A stretch of 64,000 bases of DNA, taken from the NCBI RefSeq assembly GCF_004343155.1, contig NZ_SMDC01000010.1, forward strand, positions 62,001 to 126,000, read 5' to 3'. The notes beneath the pieces are model-generated. The model made no database searches. It worked only from the letters and a program-made list of their open reading frames with translations, and was not told the origin of the DNA. This DNA comes from Marichromatium gracile. Its GTDB lineage: Bacteria > Pseudomonadota > Gammaproteobacteria > Chromatiales > Chromatiaceae. Every line of letters starts with the position of its first letter. The first letter of the stretch is position 1. A program made the position numbers and the translations under genes. This document shows positions 21,949 through 31,237 of this stretch, piece by piece.

Positions 21949-22020
21949 CAGCCGCCAGCCGCCAGCCGCCAGCCGCCAGCCGCCAGCCGCCAGCCGCCAG
22001 CCGCCAGCCGCCAGCCGCCA
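21949..22020. repeat. Tandem (CAGCCGC)n heptamer tract, about 10 copies
   Basis: Ten or so perfect copies of a 7-bp unit. It lies between the MFS gene start and the 3' end of pdxH. A related tract (GGCTGGC on the plus strand) is at 62429-62497, and both are flanked by CAGCTTTCAGCC/GGCTGAAAGCTG. Translation of such tracts gives the low-complexity GWRLAAGGWRLAAGG peptides, which are artefacts. Confidence 0.9.
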
Positions 22021-22028
22021 GGGGATTG

Positions 22029-22047
22029 AACCGCAAAGACGCAAAGG
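22029..22047. repeat. Single arm of the CGCAAAGACGCAAAGG repeat family
   Basis: AACCGCAAAGACGCAAAGG, identical to the left arm of the element between nifK and nifD (57928-57955). No matching inverted arm follows here. The rest of 22048-22152 is low-complexity sequence with another GGCTGAAAGCTG word. Confidence 0.85.
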
Positions 22048-22152
22048 CGGCGAAGCAAGGGGGGAGAGCCGCCAGCGTCCAGCCTCCAGTCATGAGTCTG
22101 CTCTTTCCCCACTGGCGGCTGAAAGCTGATGGCTGGCGGCTGAGCCCCCCCC

Positions 22153-22794
22153 CTAGGGCGCCAGCCGCTCGATGTCCCAGCCCGAGGCCGCACGGCGGTA
22201 GAGGAAGCGGTCGTGGAGGCGGCAGTCACGGCCCTGCCAGAACTCGATGCTGTCGGGGACGACGCGGTAGCCGCCCCAAAACTCGGGCAGCGGGATCTTG
22301 CCGTCGCGAAAACGCTGGCGCATCTCCTCGACCTTGGCCTCGAGCATCGCCCGCGAGCGGATCACCTGGCTCTGCGGCGAGGCCCAGGCGCCGATCTGGC
22401 TACCGCGCGCCCGCGAGGTGAAATAGCGGAAGGACTCGGCCGCCGAGATCCGCTCGGCACGCCCCGAGATCCCCACCTGACGCGCCAGCGCCACCCAGGG
22501 GAACAGCAGATAGACCCGCGGATTGGTCTCGATCTGGTGCGACTTGCGACTGGCGTAGTTGGTGAAGAAGACGAATCCACGCTCGTCGTAGAGCTTCATC
22601 AACACGGTGCGCGAGGAGGGTTGTCCCTCGGCATCGACGGTGGAGACGGTCATCGCGTTGGGCTCGGGGATGCCGCTGCCGACCGCCACCTGGTACCACT
22701 GCTCGAACTGGGAGAAGGGATCGGCGGCGAGCGACTCGCGCGCCAGCCCCTCCGCCATGCCCTGCGCGCGAATCTCTTCGGGGCTCGCCGTCAT
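22153..22794 (-). CDS. pdxH: Pyridoxamine 5'-phosphate oxidase
   Basis: FMN enzyme that oxidises pyridoxine or pyridoxamine 5'-phosphate to pyridoxal 5'-phosphate. The 213-residue protein shows the family signatures: AMTVSTVDAEGQPSSRTVLMK near 48-68, GFVFFTNYASRKSHQI near 73-88, LLFPWVALARQVGISGRAERI near 96-116, and the C-terminal WQGRDCRLHDRFLYRR. The start is the ATG at 22794; the frame stays open upstream through the regulatory gap but without similarity. A perfect FNR-type box lies 80 bp upstream. Confidence 0.96.
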   Translation of the reverse strand: MTASPEEIRAQGMAEGLARESLAADPFSQFEQWYQVAVGSGIPEPNAMTVSTVDAEGQPSSRTVLMKLYDERGFVFFTNYASRKSHQIETNPRVYLLFPWVALARQVGISGRAERISAAESFRYFTSRARGSQIGAWASPQSQVIRSRAMLEAKVEEMRQRFRDGKIPLPEFWGGYRVVPDSIEFWQGRDCRLHDRFLYRRAASGWDIERLAP

Positions 22795-22873
22795 GCCGCC
22801 ACCCCGGCAAGCTGGAGACCGAGCAGGGCACGCCCGGTCGGACGCGAGGGGAAAATCAGAGGATGTCTTCTCA

Positions 22874-22887
22874 TTGATAATTATCAA
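22874..22887. promoter_or_regulatory. Perfect FNR/Anr-type operator
   Basis: TTGATAATTATCAA is an exact match to the FNR-family consensus TTGAT-N4-ATCAA. It lies in the pdxH/aceA divergent gap. Toward aceA, GATAAT at 22907-22912 makes a -10 box that puts the operator centre about 39-41 bp before the likely start point, near the class II activation position. It could instead, or also, act on pdxH, 80 bp on the other side. Confidence 0.7.
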
Positions 22888-23078
22888 AACTAATGGACAG
22901 AATTAGGATAATTGACTCGCCAAATGATTGGAACCCGGGGTAGTTTCATCCCTCCAAGACCTACTAAGACGGTCAATCATCCGCCGATTCGCTTCCACGG
23001 GCTACCGTGAACGGATGCCACGGGGCCTGGAAGACGACACAGATCGCGCGAACCGACACGATCAAGAAGGAGTACCCC

Positions 23079-24389
<1,311 letters not shown>

Positions 24390-24403
24390 CAACGCCCTCC
24401 CCC

Positions 24404-24429
24404 GCGCCGGGGCCATCACGCCCCGGCGC
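24404..24429 (+). terminator. 9-bp hairpin between aceA and rraA
   Basis: Arms GCGCCGGGG (24404-24412) and CCCCGGCGC (24421-24429) with an 8-nt loop, directly after the aceA stop codon. With no U-tract, it is more likely an attenuator or RNA-stabilising 3' hairpin that sets aceA above rraA-aceK than a full terminator. Confidence 0.5.
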
Positions 24430-24469
24430 CCGCCCCGCACCGCCCCAGCCGTACCAGGAGACCCCGCGC

Positions 24470-24955
24470 ATGGACTTCAAGACCGCCGATCTCTACGACC
24501 AGGAGGGCGACGCCCTGCAGGTCTGCGACCCGGTGTTCCAGGACTTCGGCGGCCGCTCGCGCTTCAGTGGCGAGGCGGTCACCGTCAAGTGCTTCGAGGA
24601 CAACTCGCTGGTCAAGTCGACCCTGGCCGAACCCGGCGAGGGTCGGGTGCTGGTGGTCGATGCCGGCGGCTCGCTGCGCTGCGCCATGCTCGGCGACCTG
24701 ATCGCCGCGCGTGCCGTCGAGCAGGGCTGGGCCGGGGTGGTGATCCACGGCTGCGTGCGCGACCGGGTCGAGCTGGCAGCCATGGCGATCGGCATCAAGG
24801 CGCTGGCCAGCACCCCGCGCAAGAGCCATCGTCGCGGCGAGGGCCAGCGCGACATCCCGATCAACATCGCCGGGGCGCGCGTCAACCCGGGCGATCAGAT
24901 CTATTGCGACGAGGACGGCGTGGTGATCGCCGAGCGGTCGCTCACCGACGGCTGA
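24470..24955 (+). CDS. rraA: RraA family protein (RNase E regulator / HMG-aldolase fold)
   Basis: A 161-residue protein of the RraA family. In E. coli, RraA binds RNase E and lowers mRNA decay; related proteins are 4-hydroxy-4-methyl-2-oxoglutarate aldolases. Seen here: TADLYDQEGDALQVCDPVFQDFGG at the N-terminus, GRVLVVDAGGSLRCAMLGD near 62-80, and HGCVRDRVEL near 95-104, whose Arg-Asp pair is also the metal/substrate site of the aldolases, so an enzyme role is not excluded. It sits between aceA and aceK, 9 bp before aceK, an arrangement suggestive of joint expression. Confidence 0.9.
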   Translation: MDFKTADLYDQEGDALQVCDPVFQDFGGRSRFSGEAVTVKCFEDNSLVKSTLAEPGEGRVLVVDAGGSLRCAMLGDLIAARAVEQGWAGVVIHGCVRDRVELAAMAIGIKALASTPRKSHRRGEGQRDIPINIAGARVNPGDQIYCDEDGVVIAERSLTDG

Positions 24956-24964
24956 GGACGCATC

Positions 24965-26725
24965 ATGGCCTGGACCGAGGCGAAGCTGATCGCCGAGGCC
25001 ATCCTCGATGGTTTCGAGCGTCATTACCGACTGTTCCGCGCCTGTACCGGCGAGGCCCGGGCGCGCTTCGAGCGCGCCGACTGGCCGGCCGTCCAGGCCG
25101 CCGCCCGCGCGCGCATCAGCTACTACGACACCCGGGTCGGCGAGACCGTGGCGCTGCTGCGCCGCGAGTTCCATCTGCGTGACCCGAGCGACGCGTTGTG
25201 GCAGCGGGTCAAGGTCGAGTATCTACGGCTGCTGCCGCTGCACCGCCAACCCGAGCTGGCCGAGACCTTCTACAACTCGGTGTTCTGTCGCCTGTTCGAT
25301 CGGCGCTACTACGACAACCGCTATATCTTCGTCTGGCCGATGATCTCGACCGAGCACCTCGAGGCCGAGGTGCCGATCTACCGCCCCTACTACCCCACCC
25401 GCGACGGCTTCGCCCGGGTGCTCGCCCGCATCCTCACCGACGCCGGCTTCGAGCGACCCTTCCGCGCCCCGCGCCACGACCTGCGCTGTCTGCTGCGCGC
25501 GCTGCGCGAGCGCCTGCCCGCAGCACAGACCCGGCAGCAGAACTTCCAGCTCGCGGTGCTGCGCAGCCCCTTCTTCCGCAACAAGGCCGCCTATCTCATC
25601 GGCAAGGCGATCAACGGCGCCGACCAGATCCCCTTTGCCATCCCCGTCCTCAACGACGAGCAGCGCGGGCTCTATGTCGACACCCTGCTGGTCGGCGAGG
25701 ACGAGCTGTCGGACATCTTCAGCTTCTCGCGCGCCTATTTCATGGTCGACACCGAGGTGCCGGCGGCGGTCGTCGAGTTCCTCCGCCCGCTGCTGCCGCG
25801 CAAGGGCAAGGCCGAGCTCTATACCGCGATCGGGCTGCAGAAGTTCGGCAAGGCCGAGTTCTATCGCGACTTCCTCAAACACCTGCGTCACTCCGCCGAC
25901 GAGTTCGTCATCGCCCCGGGGATCCGCGGCATGGTGATGTGCGTCTTCACCCTGCCCTCTTTCCCCTTCGTGTTCAAGGTGATCAAGGACCGCTTCCCGC
26001 CGCAGAAGGAGATGAGCCGCGAGGCGGTGAAGGAGAAGTACCAGCTGGTCAAGCTCCACGACCGCGTCGGGCGCATGGCCGACTCCTGGGAGTACTCGCA
26101 CGTCGCCTTCCCCGCCGCGCGCTTCTCCCCGGCGCTGCGCGCGCTGCTCGAGGAGGAGTGCGCAGGCAGCCTCGAGCACGACGGCGAGCACCTGATCATC
26201 AAGCACCTCTATATCGAGCGGCGCATGGCTCCGCTCAACCTCTATCTGCAGGAGGCCGACGCCGAGGACGCGCGGCATGCGGTGGCCGAGTACGGCGACG
26301 CCATCCGCCAGCTCGCCGCCGCCGACATCTTCCCCGGCGACTTCCTGTTCAAGAACTTCGGCGTCACCCGGCGTGGGCGGGTGGTGTTCTACGACTACGA
26401 CGAGCTCTGCTATCTCACCGAGTGCAACTTCCGCAAGATCCCCGAGGCGCCCTACCCCGAGCTGGAGCTGGCCGACGAGCCCTGGTACAGCATCGCCCCG
26501 GCCGACGTCTTCCCCGAGGAGTTCGAGACCTTCCTGCTCACCGACCCGCGCACCCGGGCGCTGTTTCGTGAACTCCACGCCGAGCTGCTCGACCCGGACT
26601 GGTGGCGCGAGCGCCAGACCCATATCCGCCGCGGCCGGCTCGAGGACGTCTTCCCCTACCCCGAGGCGCGGCGCTTCCCCGGCCCGCCAACCCCACGCAG
26701 CGTCGGGGCACAGACCATCGGCTAG
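24965..26725 (+). CDS. aceK: Isocitrate dehydrogenase kinase/phosphatase
   Basis: Bifunctional enzyme that phosphorylates and so inactivates isocitrate dehydrogenase, diverting isocitrate into the glyoxylate shunt, and reverses the mark. The 586-residue length is close to the E. coli protein. The regulatory N-terminal half (about 1-310) is followed by the kinase-like half: IAPGIRGMVMCVFTLPSFPFVFKVIKD (nucleotide-binding region, about 317-343), then LYIERRMAPLNLYL and FPGDFLFKNFGVTR...VVFYDYDEL (catalytic region, about 455-480). A short GAGGAC ribosome-binding site precedes the ATG. Confidence 0.97.
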   Translation: MAWTEAKLIAEAILDGFERHYRLFRACTGEARARFERADWPAVQAAARARISYYDTRVGETVALLRREFHLRDPSDALWQRVKVEYLRLLPLHRQPELAETFYNSVFCRLFDRRYYDNRYIFVWPMISTEHLEAEVPIYRPYYPTRDGFARVLARILTDAGFERPFRAPRHDLRCLLRALRERLPAAQTRQQNFQLAVLRSPFFRNKAAYLIGKAINGADQIPFAIPVLNDEQRGLYVDTLLVGEDELSDIFSFSRAYFMVDTEVPAAVVEFLRPLLPRKGKAELYTAIGLQKFGKAEFYRDFLKHLRHSADEFVIAPGIRGMVMCVFTLPSFPFVFKVIKDRFPPQKEMSREAVKEKYQLVKLHDRVGRMADSWEYSHVAFPAARFSPALRALLEEECAGSLEHDGEHLIIKHLYIERRMAPLNLYLQEADAEDARHAVAEYGDAIRQLAAADIFPGDFLFKNFGVTRRGRVVFYDYDELCYLTECNFRKIPEAPYPELELADEPWYSIAPADVFPEEFETFLLTDPRTRALFRELHAELLDPDWWRERQTHIRRGRLEDVFPYPEARRFPGPPTPRSVGAQTIG

Positions 26726-26786
26726 ACTGCGGACAGGCCGCGCCACCCCCGGCGCGCCCCAGACCGGTCCGCCCGGGGAGGCCATC

Positions 26787-27800
26787 ATGCCCATCCGCCC
26801 GCGCCTCGTCCTGCTCGCGCTCGCGCTGCTGCTGACAGCCGCCGGCGATGTCCTCAGCGCCCCACCAGAGCACCCATCCTGGTTCAAGCAGTCCTTCCTC
26901 GATCTCGCCGAGGATGTCGCCGAGGCCACCGCCGCAGACCGCCGGCTGATGCTCTACTTCTACCAGGACGGCTGCCCTTACTGCGCCCTGCTGCTGCGGG
27001 TGAACCTCGCCGATCCCGAGATCGCACGACTGGCACATGAGCGCTTCGAGGTCATCGCGCTCAACATCTGGGGCGATCGCGAGGTGGTCGGGCTCGACGG
27101 CCAGACCACCACCGAGAAGGGGCTGGCCGCCGCCCTCGGCGTCCAGTTCACCCCGACACTGCTGTTGCTCGACGAGGCCGGCGCCGTGGTGCTGCGGATC
27201 AACGGCTACCAGCCACCGGCGCGTCTCGCCGCCGCGCTGGCCTATGTCGCCGAGCGGCGCGAGCAGTTCGGCGAGCGCTTCGTCGACTTCCACGCCAGGC
27301 GCGGCGGTCCGCCGGCAAGCGGCGAGCTGCACCACGAGACCGGCTTTCTCGAACCGCCGCTGCGCCTGGCCGACAATCGCGACCGCTCGCCACGCCCGTT
27401 GGTGGTGCTGTTCGAACAACGCACCTGTCGCGGCTGCGACCGTCTCCACGACGATCTGCTGCGCCGCCCGGCGCTGGGCGCCGCGCTCAGCGCCTTCGAC
27501 GTGGCGCTCGTCGATATCGACGCCGAGACCCCGCTGCAGACCCCGGACGGTGCCGCCCGCGCCGCGCGCGATTGGGCCGAGGCGCTCGGTATCCTCTACA
27601 CCCCGACCCTGGTGTTCTTCGACGCGGCCGGGCGCGAGGTCTTCCGCGCCGAGGGCGAGCTGCGCGCCTTTCACCTGCACGGCGCGCTCGACTATGTCGC
27701 CACCGGCGCCTATCGCTGGCAGCCGAGCTTCCAGCGCTATCTGGCGGCGCGGCGCGAGCGCATCGAGGCGCTGGGGGTCGAGGTCGAGCTGATGGAATGA
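26787..27800 (+). CDS. Periplasmic protein with two thioredoxin-like domains
   Basis: A 337-residue secreted protein: signal peptide to about residue 25 (LALALLLTAAGDVLSA), then two thioredoxin folds in tandem. The first holds CPYC at 63-66 with a cis-Pro FTP near 120, the second CRGC at 214-217 with YTP near 273. The first resembles SoxW/thioredoxin-like proteins that reduce periplasmic disulfides in sulfur oxidisers; two active sites in one chain are less usual. Start chosen at an ATG after GGGGAG. It follows aceK by 61 bp. Electron donor and target are unknown. Confidence 0.82.
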   Translation: MPIRPRLVLLALALLLTAAGDVLSAPPEHPSWFKQSFLDLAEDVAEATAADRRLMLYFYQDGCPYCALLLRVNLADPEIARLAHERFEVIALNIWGDREVVGLDGQTTTEKGLAAALGVQFTPTLLLLDEAGAVVLRINGYQPPARLAAALAYVAERREQFGERFVDFHARRGGPPASGELHHETGFLEPPLRLADNRDRSPRPLVVLFEQRTCRGCDRLHDDLLRRPALGAALSAFDVALVDIDAETPLQTPDGAARAARDWAEALGILYTPTLVFFDAAGREVFRAEGELRAFHLHGALDYVATGAYRWQPSFQRYLAARRERIEALGVEVELME

Positions 27801-27822
27801 GCGCCGGGGTCGATCCCGGCGC
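27801..27822. terminator. Perfect 8-bp hairpin between convergent genes
   Basis: GCGCCGGG (27801-27808) and CCCGGCGC (27815-27822), loop GTCGAT, filling the 30-bp gap between the thioredoxin-like gene and serB. Likely a shared two-way terminator, although no U-tract follows on either strand. Confidence 0.5.
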
Positions 27823-27830
27823 GGCGCGGA

Positions 27831-29060
27831 TCAGATGCGATCGAGCGCGGCGAGGTCGCGATCGCGCATCCCCAGCAGATAGAGGATGCCGTCGAGCCCG
27901 ACGGTGGCGATCGAGTGACGCGCCTGCCGGGTGACGATCGGCTTGGCGTGGAAGGCGATGCCGAGCCCGGCGATCGAGAGCATCGGCAGGTCGTTGGCAC
28001 CGTCGCCGACGGCGATCACCTGTTCGAGACGGATGCCCTCGCGCGCGGCCAGCTCGCGCAGCAGCTCGGCCTTGCGCGCGCCATCGACGATCTCGCCGGC
28101 GACCTCCCCGGTGAGCCTGCCGTCGCGGAACTCGAGCTGGTTGGCATAGACGTAGTCGATGCCGAAGCGTCGCTGCAGATGCTCGGCGAAATAGGTGAAG
28201 CCGCCGGAGAGGATGGCGATCTTGTAACCGAGCCGCTTGAGCATGGCGATCAGCCGGTCGGCGCCTTCGGTGATCGGCAGCCGCTCGGCGATCCCCACCA
28301 GCACCGACTCGTCGAGCCCCTCGAGCAGCGCCATGCGGCGGCGGAAGCTCTCCTGGAAGTCGAGCTCGCCGCGCATCGCCGCCTCGGTGATCGCCGCCAC
28401 CTCGGCACCGACCCCGGCGGCCGCGGCCAGCTCGTCGATCACCTCGGTCTGGATCAGGGTCGAGTCCATGTCGAAGCAGACCAGCCGCCGGGTGCGGCGG
28501 AAGACGGTGTCCTCCTGGACCGCGACGTCGACATCCATCACCTGGCTGAGCCCGAGCAGCGCGCCGTGCAGTGCGGTGAGATCATCGACCGCGCCGCGCA
28601 CCGAGAACTCCACCGAGGCGAGCGCGTGCGGCGCCGGCGCGGTGCGCCGCGAGATGCGACCGCTGAGCCGGTTGATGCGATCGACGTTGAGTCCGCGCTC
28701 GGCGATCAGCGCCGAGACCCGGGCGATGTGCTCGGCGCCGATCTCGCGCCCGAGCAGGGTGAGGATATGACGCGGCTGGCCCTGCTCGCGCACCCAGCGC
28801 TCGTAGTTGTCGCCGTCGATCGGGGTGAAGCGGATGTCGAGCCCCATGCCGTGGGCGGTGAACAGCAGGTCGCGAAAGACGCCGCTGTCGCGATCGGCCG
28901 CCGGCAGCTCGACGAGCATGCCCAGCGCCAGGGCGTCGTGGATGGTCGACTGGCCGATGTCGAGTACCGGGATGTGATAGCGGGCCAGGGTCTCGGTGAG
29001 TGCGGCGATGATGCCGGGACGGTCCTCACCGGCCACGTTGATCAGTACGATTTGGCTCAT
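27831..29060 (-). CDS. serB: Phosphoserine phosphatase with N-terminal ACT domains
   Basis: Last step of serine synthesis. The 409-residue protein is longer than E. coli SerB because it carries two ACT-like domains (about 1-90 and 95-180), as in many other gammaproteobacterial and mycobacterial SerB proteins; serine probably binds there. The HAD phosphatase domain has DMDSTLIQ with nucleophile Asp197 and Asp199, SGGFTYFAE near 286, and GDGANDLPML near 348. Monocistronic, starting 180 bp from the lipid-modification operon. Confidence 0.95.
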   Translation of the reverse strand: MSQIVLINVAGEDRPGIIAALTETLARYHIPVLDIGQSTIHDALALGMLVELPAADRDSGVFRDLLFTAHGMGLDIRFTPIDGDNYERWVREQGQPRHILTLLGREIGAEHIARVSALIAERGLNVDRINRLSGRISRRTAPAPHALASVEFSVRGAVDDLTALHGALLGLSQVMDVDVAVQEDTVFRRTRRLVCFDMDSTLIQTEVIDELAAAAGVGAEVAAITEAAMRGELDFQESFRRRMALLEGLDESVLVGIAERLPITEGADRLIAMLKRLGYKIAILSGGFTYFAEHLQRRFGIDYVYANQLEFRDGRLTGEVAGEIVDGARKAELLRELAAREGIRLEQVIAVGDGANDLPMLSIAGLGIAFHAKPIVTRQARHSIATVGLDGILYLLGMRDRDLAALDRI

Positions 29061-29099
29061 GAAGGTCTGTATTGGGTCACGAGGATTCGGATTCGGGTC

Positions 29100-29147
29100 G
29101 ATGCGGTCTCGTCCGTCCTGGACGGTCGGTCAGGGTCAGACCGCATC
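29100..29147. terminator. Inverted repeat after the lipid-modification operon, before serB
   Basis: 10-bp perfect arms GATGCGGTCT (29100-29109) and AGACCGCATC (29138-29147), enclosing a second small inverted repeat (CGTCC...GGACG). It may end the upstream minus-strand operon (29241-32568) or control serB. No U-tract is seen. Confidence 0.4.
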
Positions 29148-29240
29148 CGCCGGGCGTCCCTGAACCGGCGGCGCGGGCCCGGATGCGTGGCCCGCGGCTG
29201 ATCGATGGGGGGTACTTTAACGCAGATCGTCGCGTCCGAC

Positions 29241-30470
29241 TCAGGTCCGCCGCGGCACCTCGAGCAGGGTCTGCACCAGATCGACGCAACCGGCGCGAAA
29301 CCCCGCCTCGCAATAGGCCAGATAGTAGTCCCACATGCGCCGGAAGGCGGCATCGTAGCCGAGCGCCGCGACCTCGGCGTCGACGGCATGGAAACGCGCG
29401 CGCCAGCGCCGCAGGGTCTCGGCATAGTCGTCGCCGCACCAGCGGGTGTCGCGGATACGCAGCCCGGCGCGCGCGGCCTCCTCGGTCATGCGCCGCGGCG
29501 AGGGCAACATGCCACCGGGGAAGATGTAGAGCTGCACGAAGTCGGGGGTACGGCGATAGAGCGGGAAATCGTCCTCGTGGATGGTGATCACCTGCAGCGC
29601 GATCCGCCCGCCCGGGCGCACCAGCCGTCGCAGGGTATCGTAATAGGTCGACCAGTAGGCCTCGCCGACGGCCTCCATCATCTCGATCGAGATGGCGTGA
29701 TCGAAACTGCCGCGCACCTCGCGATAGTCGGCGAGACGGAACTCCACCAGGTCGGCGAGCCCGGCCGCGGCCAGTCGGGTTCGGGCATAGTCGAGCTGGG
29801 CGCGCGACAGGGTGATACTGGTCACCCGCAGCCCGCGCTGCGCCGCGGCCTCGGCCAGACCGCCCCAGCCGCTGCCGATCTCGAGCAGGTGCTCGCCGGG
29901 ACGGGCGTCGATGGCGTCGAGCAGGCGCTCGTACTTGCGCGCCTGGGCCTGCTCCAACGACTCATCGCCCGCCTCCGGCGCGAACAGCGCCGAGGAATAG
30001 GTCATGCCGTGGTCGAGCCAGAGACGATAGAAGTCGTTGCCGAGATCGTAGTGACGGGCGATGTTGCGCCGACTGTTGCGGCGATGGTTGCGCCGACGCA
30101 GATGGGTGAGACGATTGAGCCAGCGCCCCCAGCGCATCCCCTGTGGACCGCCGCCGAGGTGCTCGAGATTGTCGTAGAGCACCCCGAGCAGCGCCGGGAG
30201 ATCGGGCGAGGACCAGTGCCCGGCGATATAGGACTCGGCGAAGCCGATCTCGCCGCGCACGACCACCCGGGTGGCGAAACGCCAGGGATGGTGGATCGCC
30301 AGCTCACCGGCCCCGCCACAGAAGCGCCCGCGATAGAGTCGGGCGCCGTCGGCGCCCATGCGCACCAGCACCTGACCGAACAGCAGATCGCGGAAGAAAC
30401 GCTCGAACAGGCGCCAGGCGCCCCTGGTATCGACCGGTTGCGGCCCGGACAACGGCTCTTCGACGGACAT
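29241..30470 (-). CDS. cfa: Cyclopropane-fatty-acyl-phospholipid synthase family methyltransferase
   Basis: S-adenosylmethionine-dependent enzyme acting on unsaturated chains of membrane phospholipids. The 409-residue protein has HYDLGNDFY (140-148), MTYSSA (156-161), the SAM motif EIGSGWGG (197-204), and SIEMMEAVG followed by the YLAYCEAGF end typical of the family. The start is the ATG at 30470, which overlaps the stop of the DUF1365 gene (TGATG). In Rhodobacter, similar three-gene sets respond to singlet oxygen and make modified fatty acids, so cyclopropane, 10-methyl or furan products are all possible. The exact product cannot be read. Confidence 0.9.
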   Translation of the reverse strand: MSVEEPLSGPQPVDTRGAWRLFERFFRDLLFGQVLVRMGADGARLYRGRFCGGAGELAIHHPWRFATRVVVRGEIGFAESYIAGHWSSPDLPALLGVLYDNLEHLGGGPQGMRWGRWLNRLTHLRRRNHRRNSRRNIARHYDLGNDFYRLWLDHGMTYSSALFAPEAGDESLEQAQARKYERLLDAIDARPGEHLLEIGSGWGGLAEAAAQRGLRVTSITLSRAQLDYARTRLAAAGLADLVEFRLADYREVRGSFDHAISIEMMEAVGEAYWSTYYDTLRRLVRPGGRIALQVITIHEDDFPLYRRTPDFVQLYIFPGGMLPSPRRMTEEAARAGLRIRDTRWCGDDYAETLRRWRARFHAVDAEVAALGYDAAFRRMWDYYLAYCEAGFRAGCVDLVQTLLEVPRRT

Positions 30471-31237
30471 CAGGACACCTCTTCGCGGGGCGGCTCGGGC
30501 TTGGCGTGATAACGCCCGCCACGGAGCCAGATCTTCAGCGCCTGCCAGTGGATCATCAGCATCACCTTCAAGGTCATCAGCGGATAGCTCAACGCGGCGC
30601 GCAACAGGTTGGCATCGTCGCAGGGCAGCAGCCGGGCGCTGTGAACGGCCGCCAACATCAACCGTTCCTCCTGGAACTCGCGGATGACGACGCTGTGCTG
30701 CTGCCCGTCGCGCGCGAACCTGAACTGATAGTCGGCGGCCATGCCGATGAAGGGCGAGACATGGAAGTCCTTGGCATGGCGGGCGCGGATCGGCCAGCGC
30801 AGCGGCATCCCGCCCTCGTGGAGCAGATAGCTGTGGCTCTCGCCGAAGGTATTGTGGACCTCGCAGAGCACCGCCAGCGGGCGTTCCTCCTGATCGAAAC
30901 AGGTCCAGATGGTCAACGGGTTGAAGCCATAGCCGAGCAGACGGGGAAAGCACTGCAACTCGACCCGCGCCACCGCGACCTCGAGTCCCTGCCCGCGCAG
31001 CCGCGCCAGCAGCCAGGGCTTGAGCGGCGAGCCATCGCGCGGGCCGTGATCGCGGTCGTGGAAGGCGAGCAGGTTGAAGCGATTGTGCGAGAACCAGCGT
31101 GACCCGGCGGCCAACTCATCGAGACGATCGAGATCGAGCAGCAGGCTGAACACCCGGTAAGTGAAGCGGTAGCGCACCGGGAACAGCCGCCGGTGCATCA
31201 CCTCGCCGAACAGCAGTCTCGCCGCCGGCGCGGTCAT
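30470..31237 (-). CDS. DUF1365 family protein
   Basis: A 255-residue protein of the DUF1365 family: LLFGEVMHRRLFPVRYRFTYRVF at the N-terminus, FSHNRFNLLAFHDRDHG, and GYGFNPLTIWTC with EVHNTFGESHSYL. No catalytic residues are established. It overlaps both neighbours by a few bases (ATGA type), so translation is coupled with the FAD oxidoreductase and the Cfa-like enzyme. The conserved trio points to a joint role in modifying lipid acyl chains; which step this protein performs is unknown. Confidence 0.9.
   Translation of the reverse strand: MTAPAARLLFGEVMHRRLFPVRYRFTYRVFSLLLDLDRLDELAAGSRWFSHNRFNLLAFHDRDHGPRDGSPLKPWLLARLRGQGLEVAVARVELQCFPRLLGYGFNPLTIWTCFDQEERPLAVLCEVHNTFGESHSYLLHEGGMPLRWPIRARHAKDFHVSPFIGMAADYQFRFARDGQQHSVVIREFQEERLMLAAVHSARLLPCDDANLLRAALSYPLMTLKVMLMIHWQALKIWLRGGRYHAKPEPPREEVS

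Noticed and set aside
21948-22229. Open frames giving GWRLAAGG-type repeated peptides
   Set aside because: They are translations of the (CAGCCGC)n tract, with no ribosome-binding site, and are a well-known database artefact.
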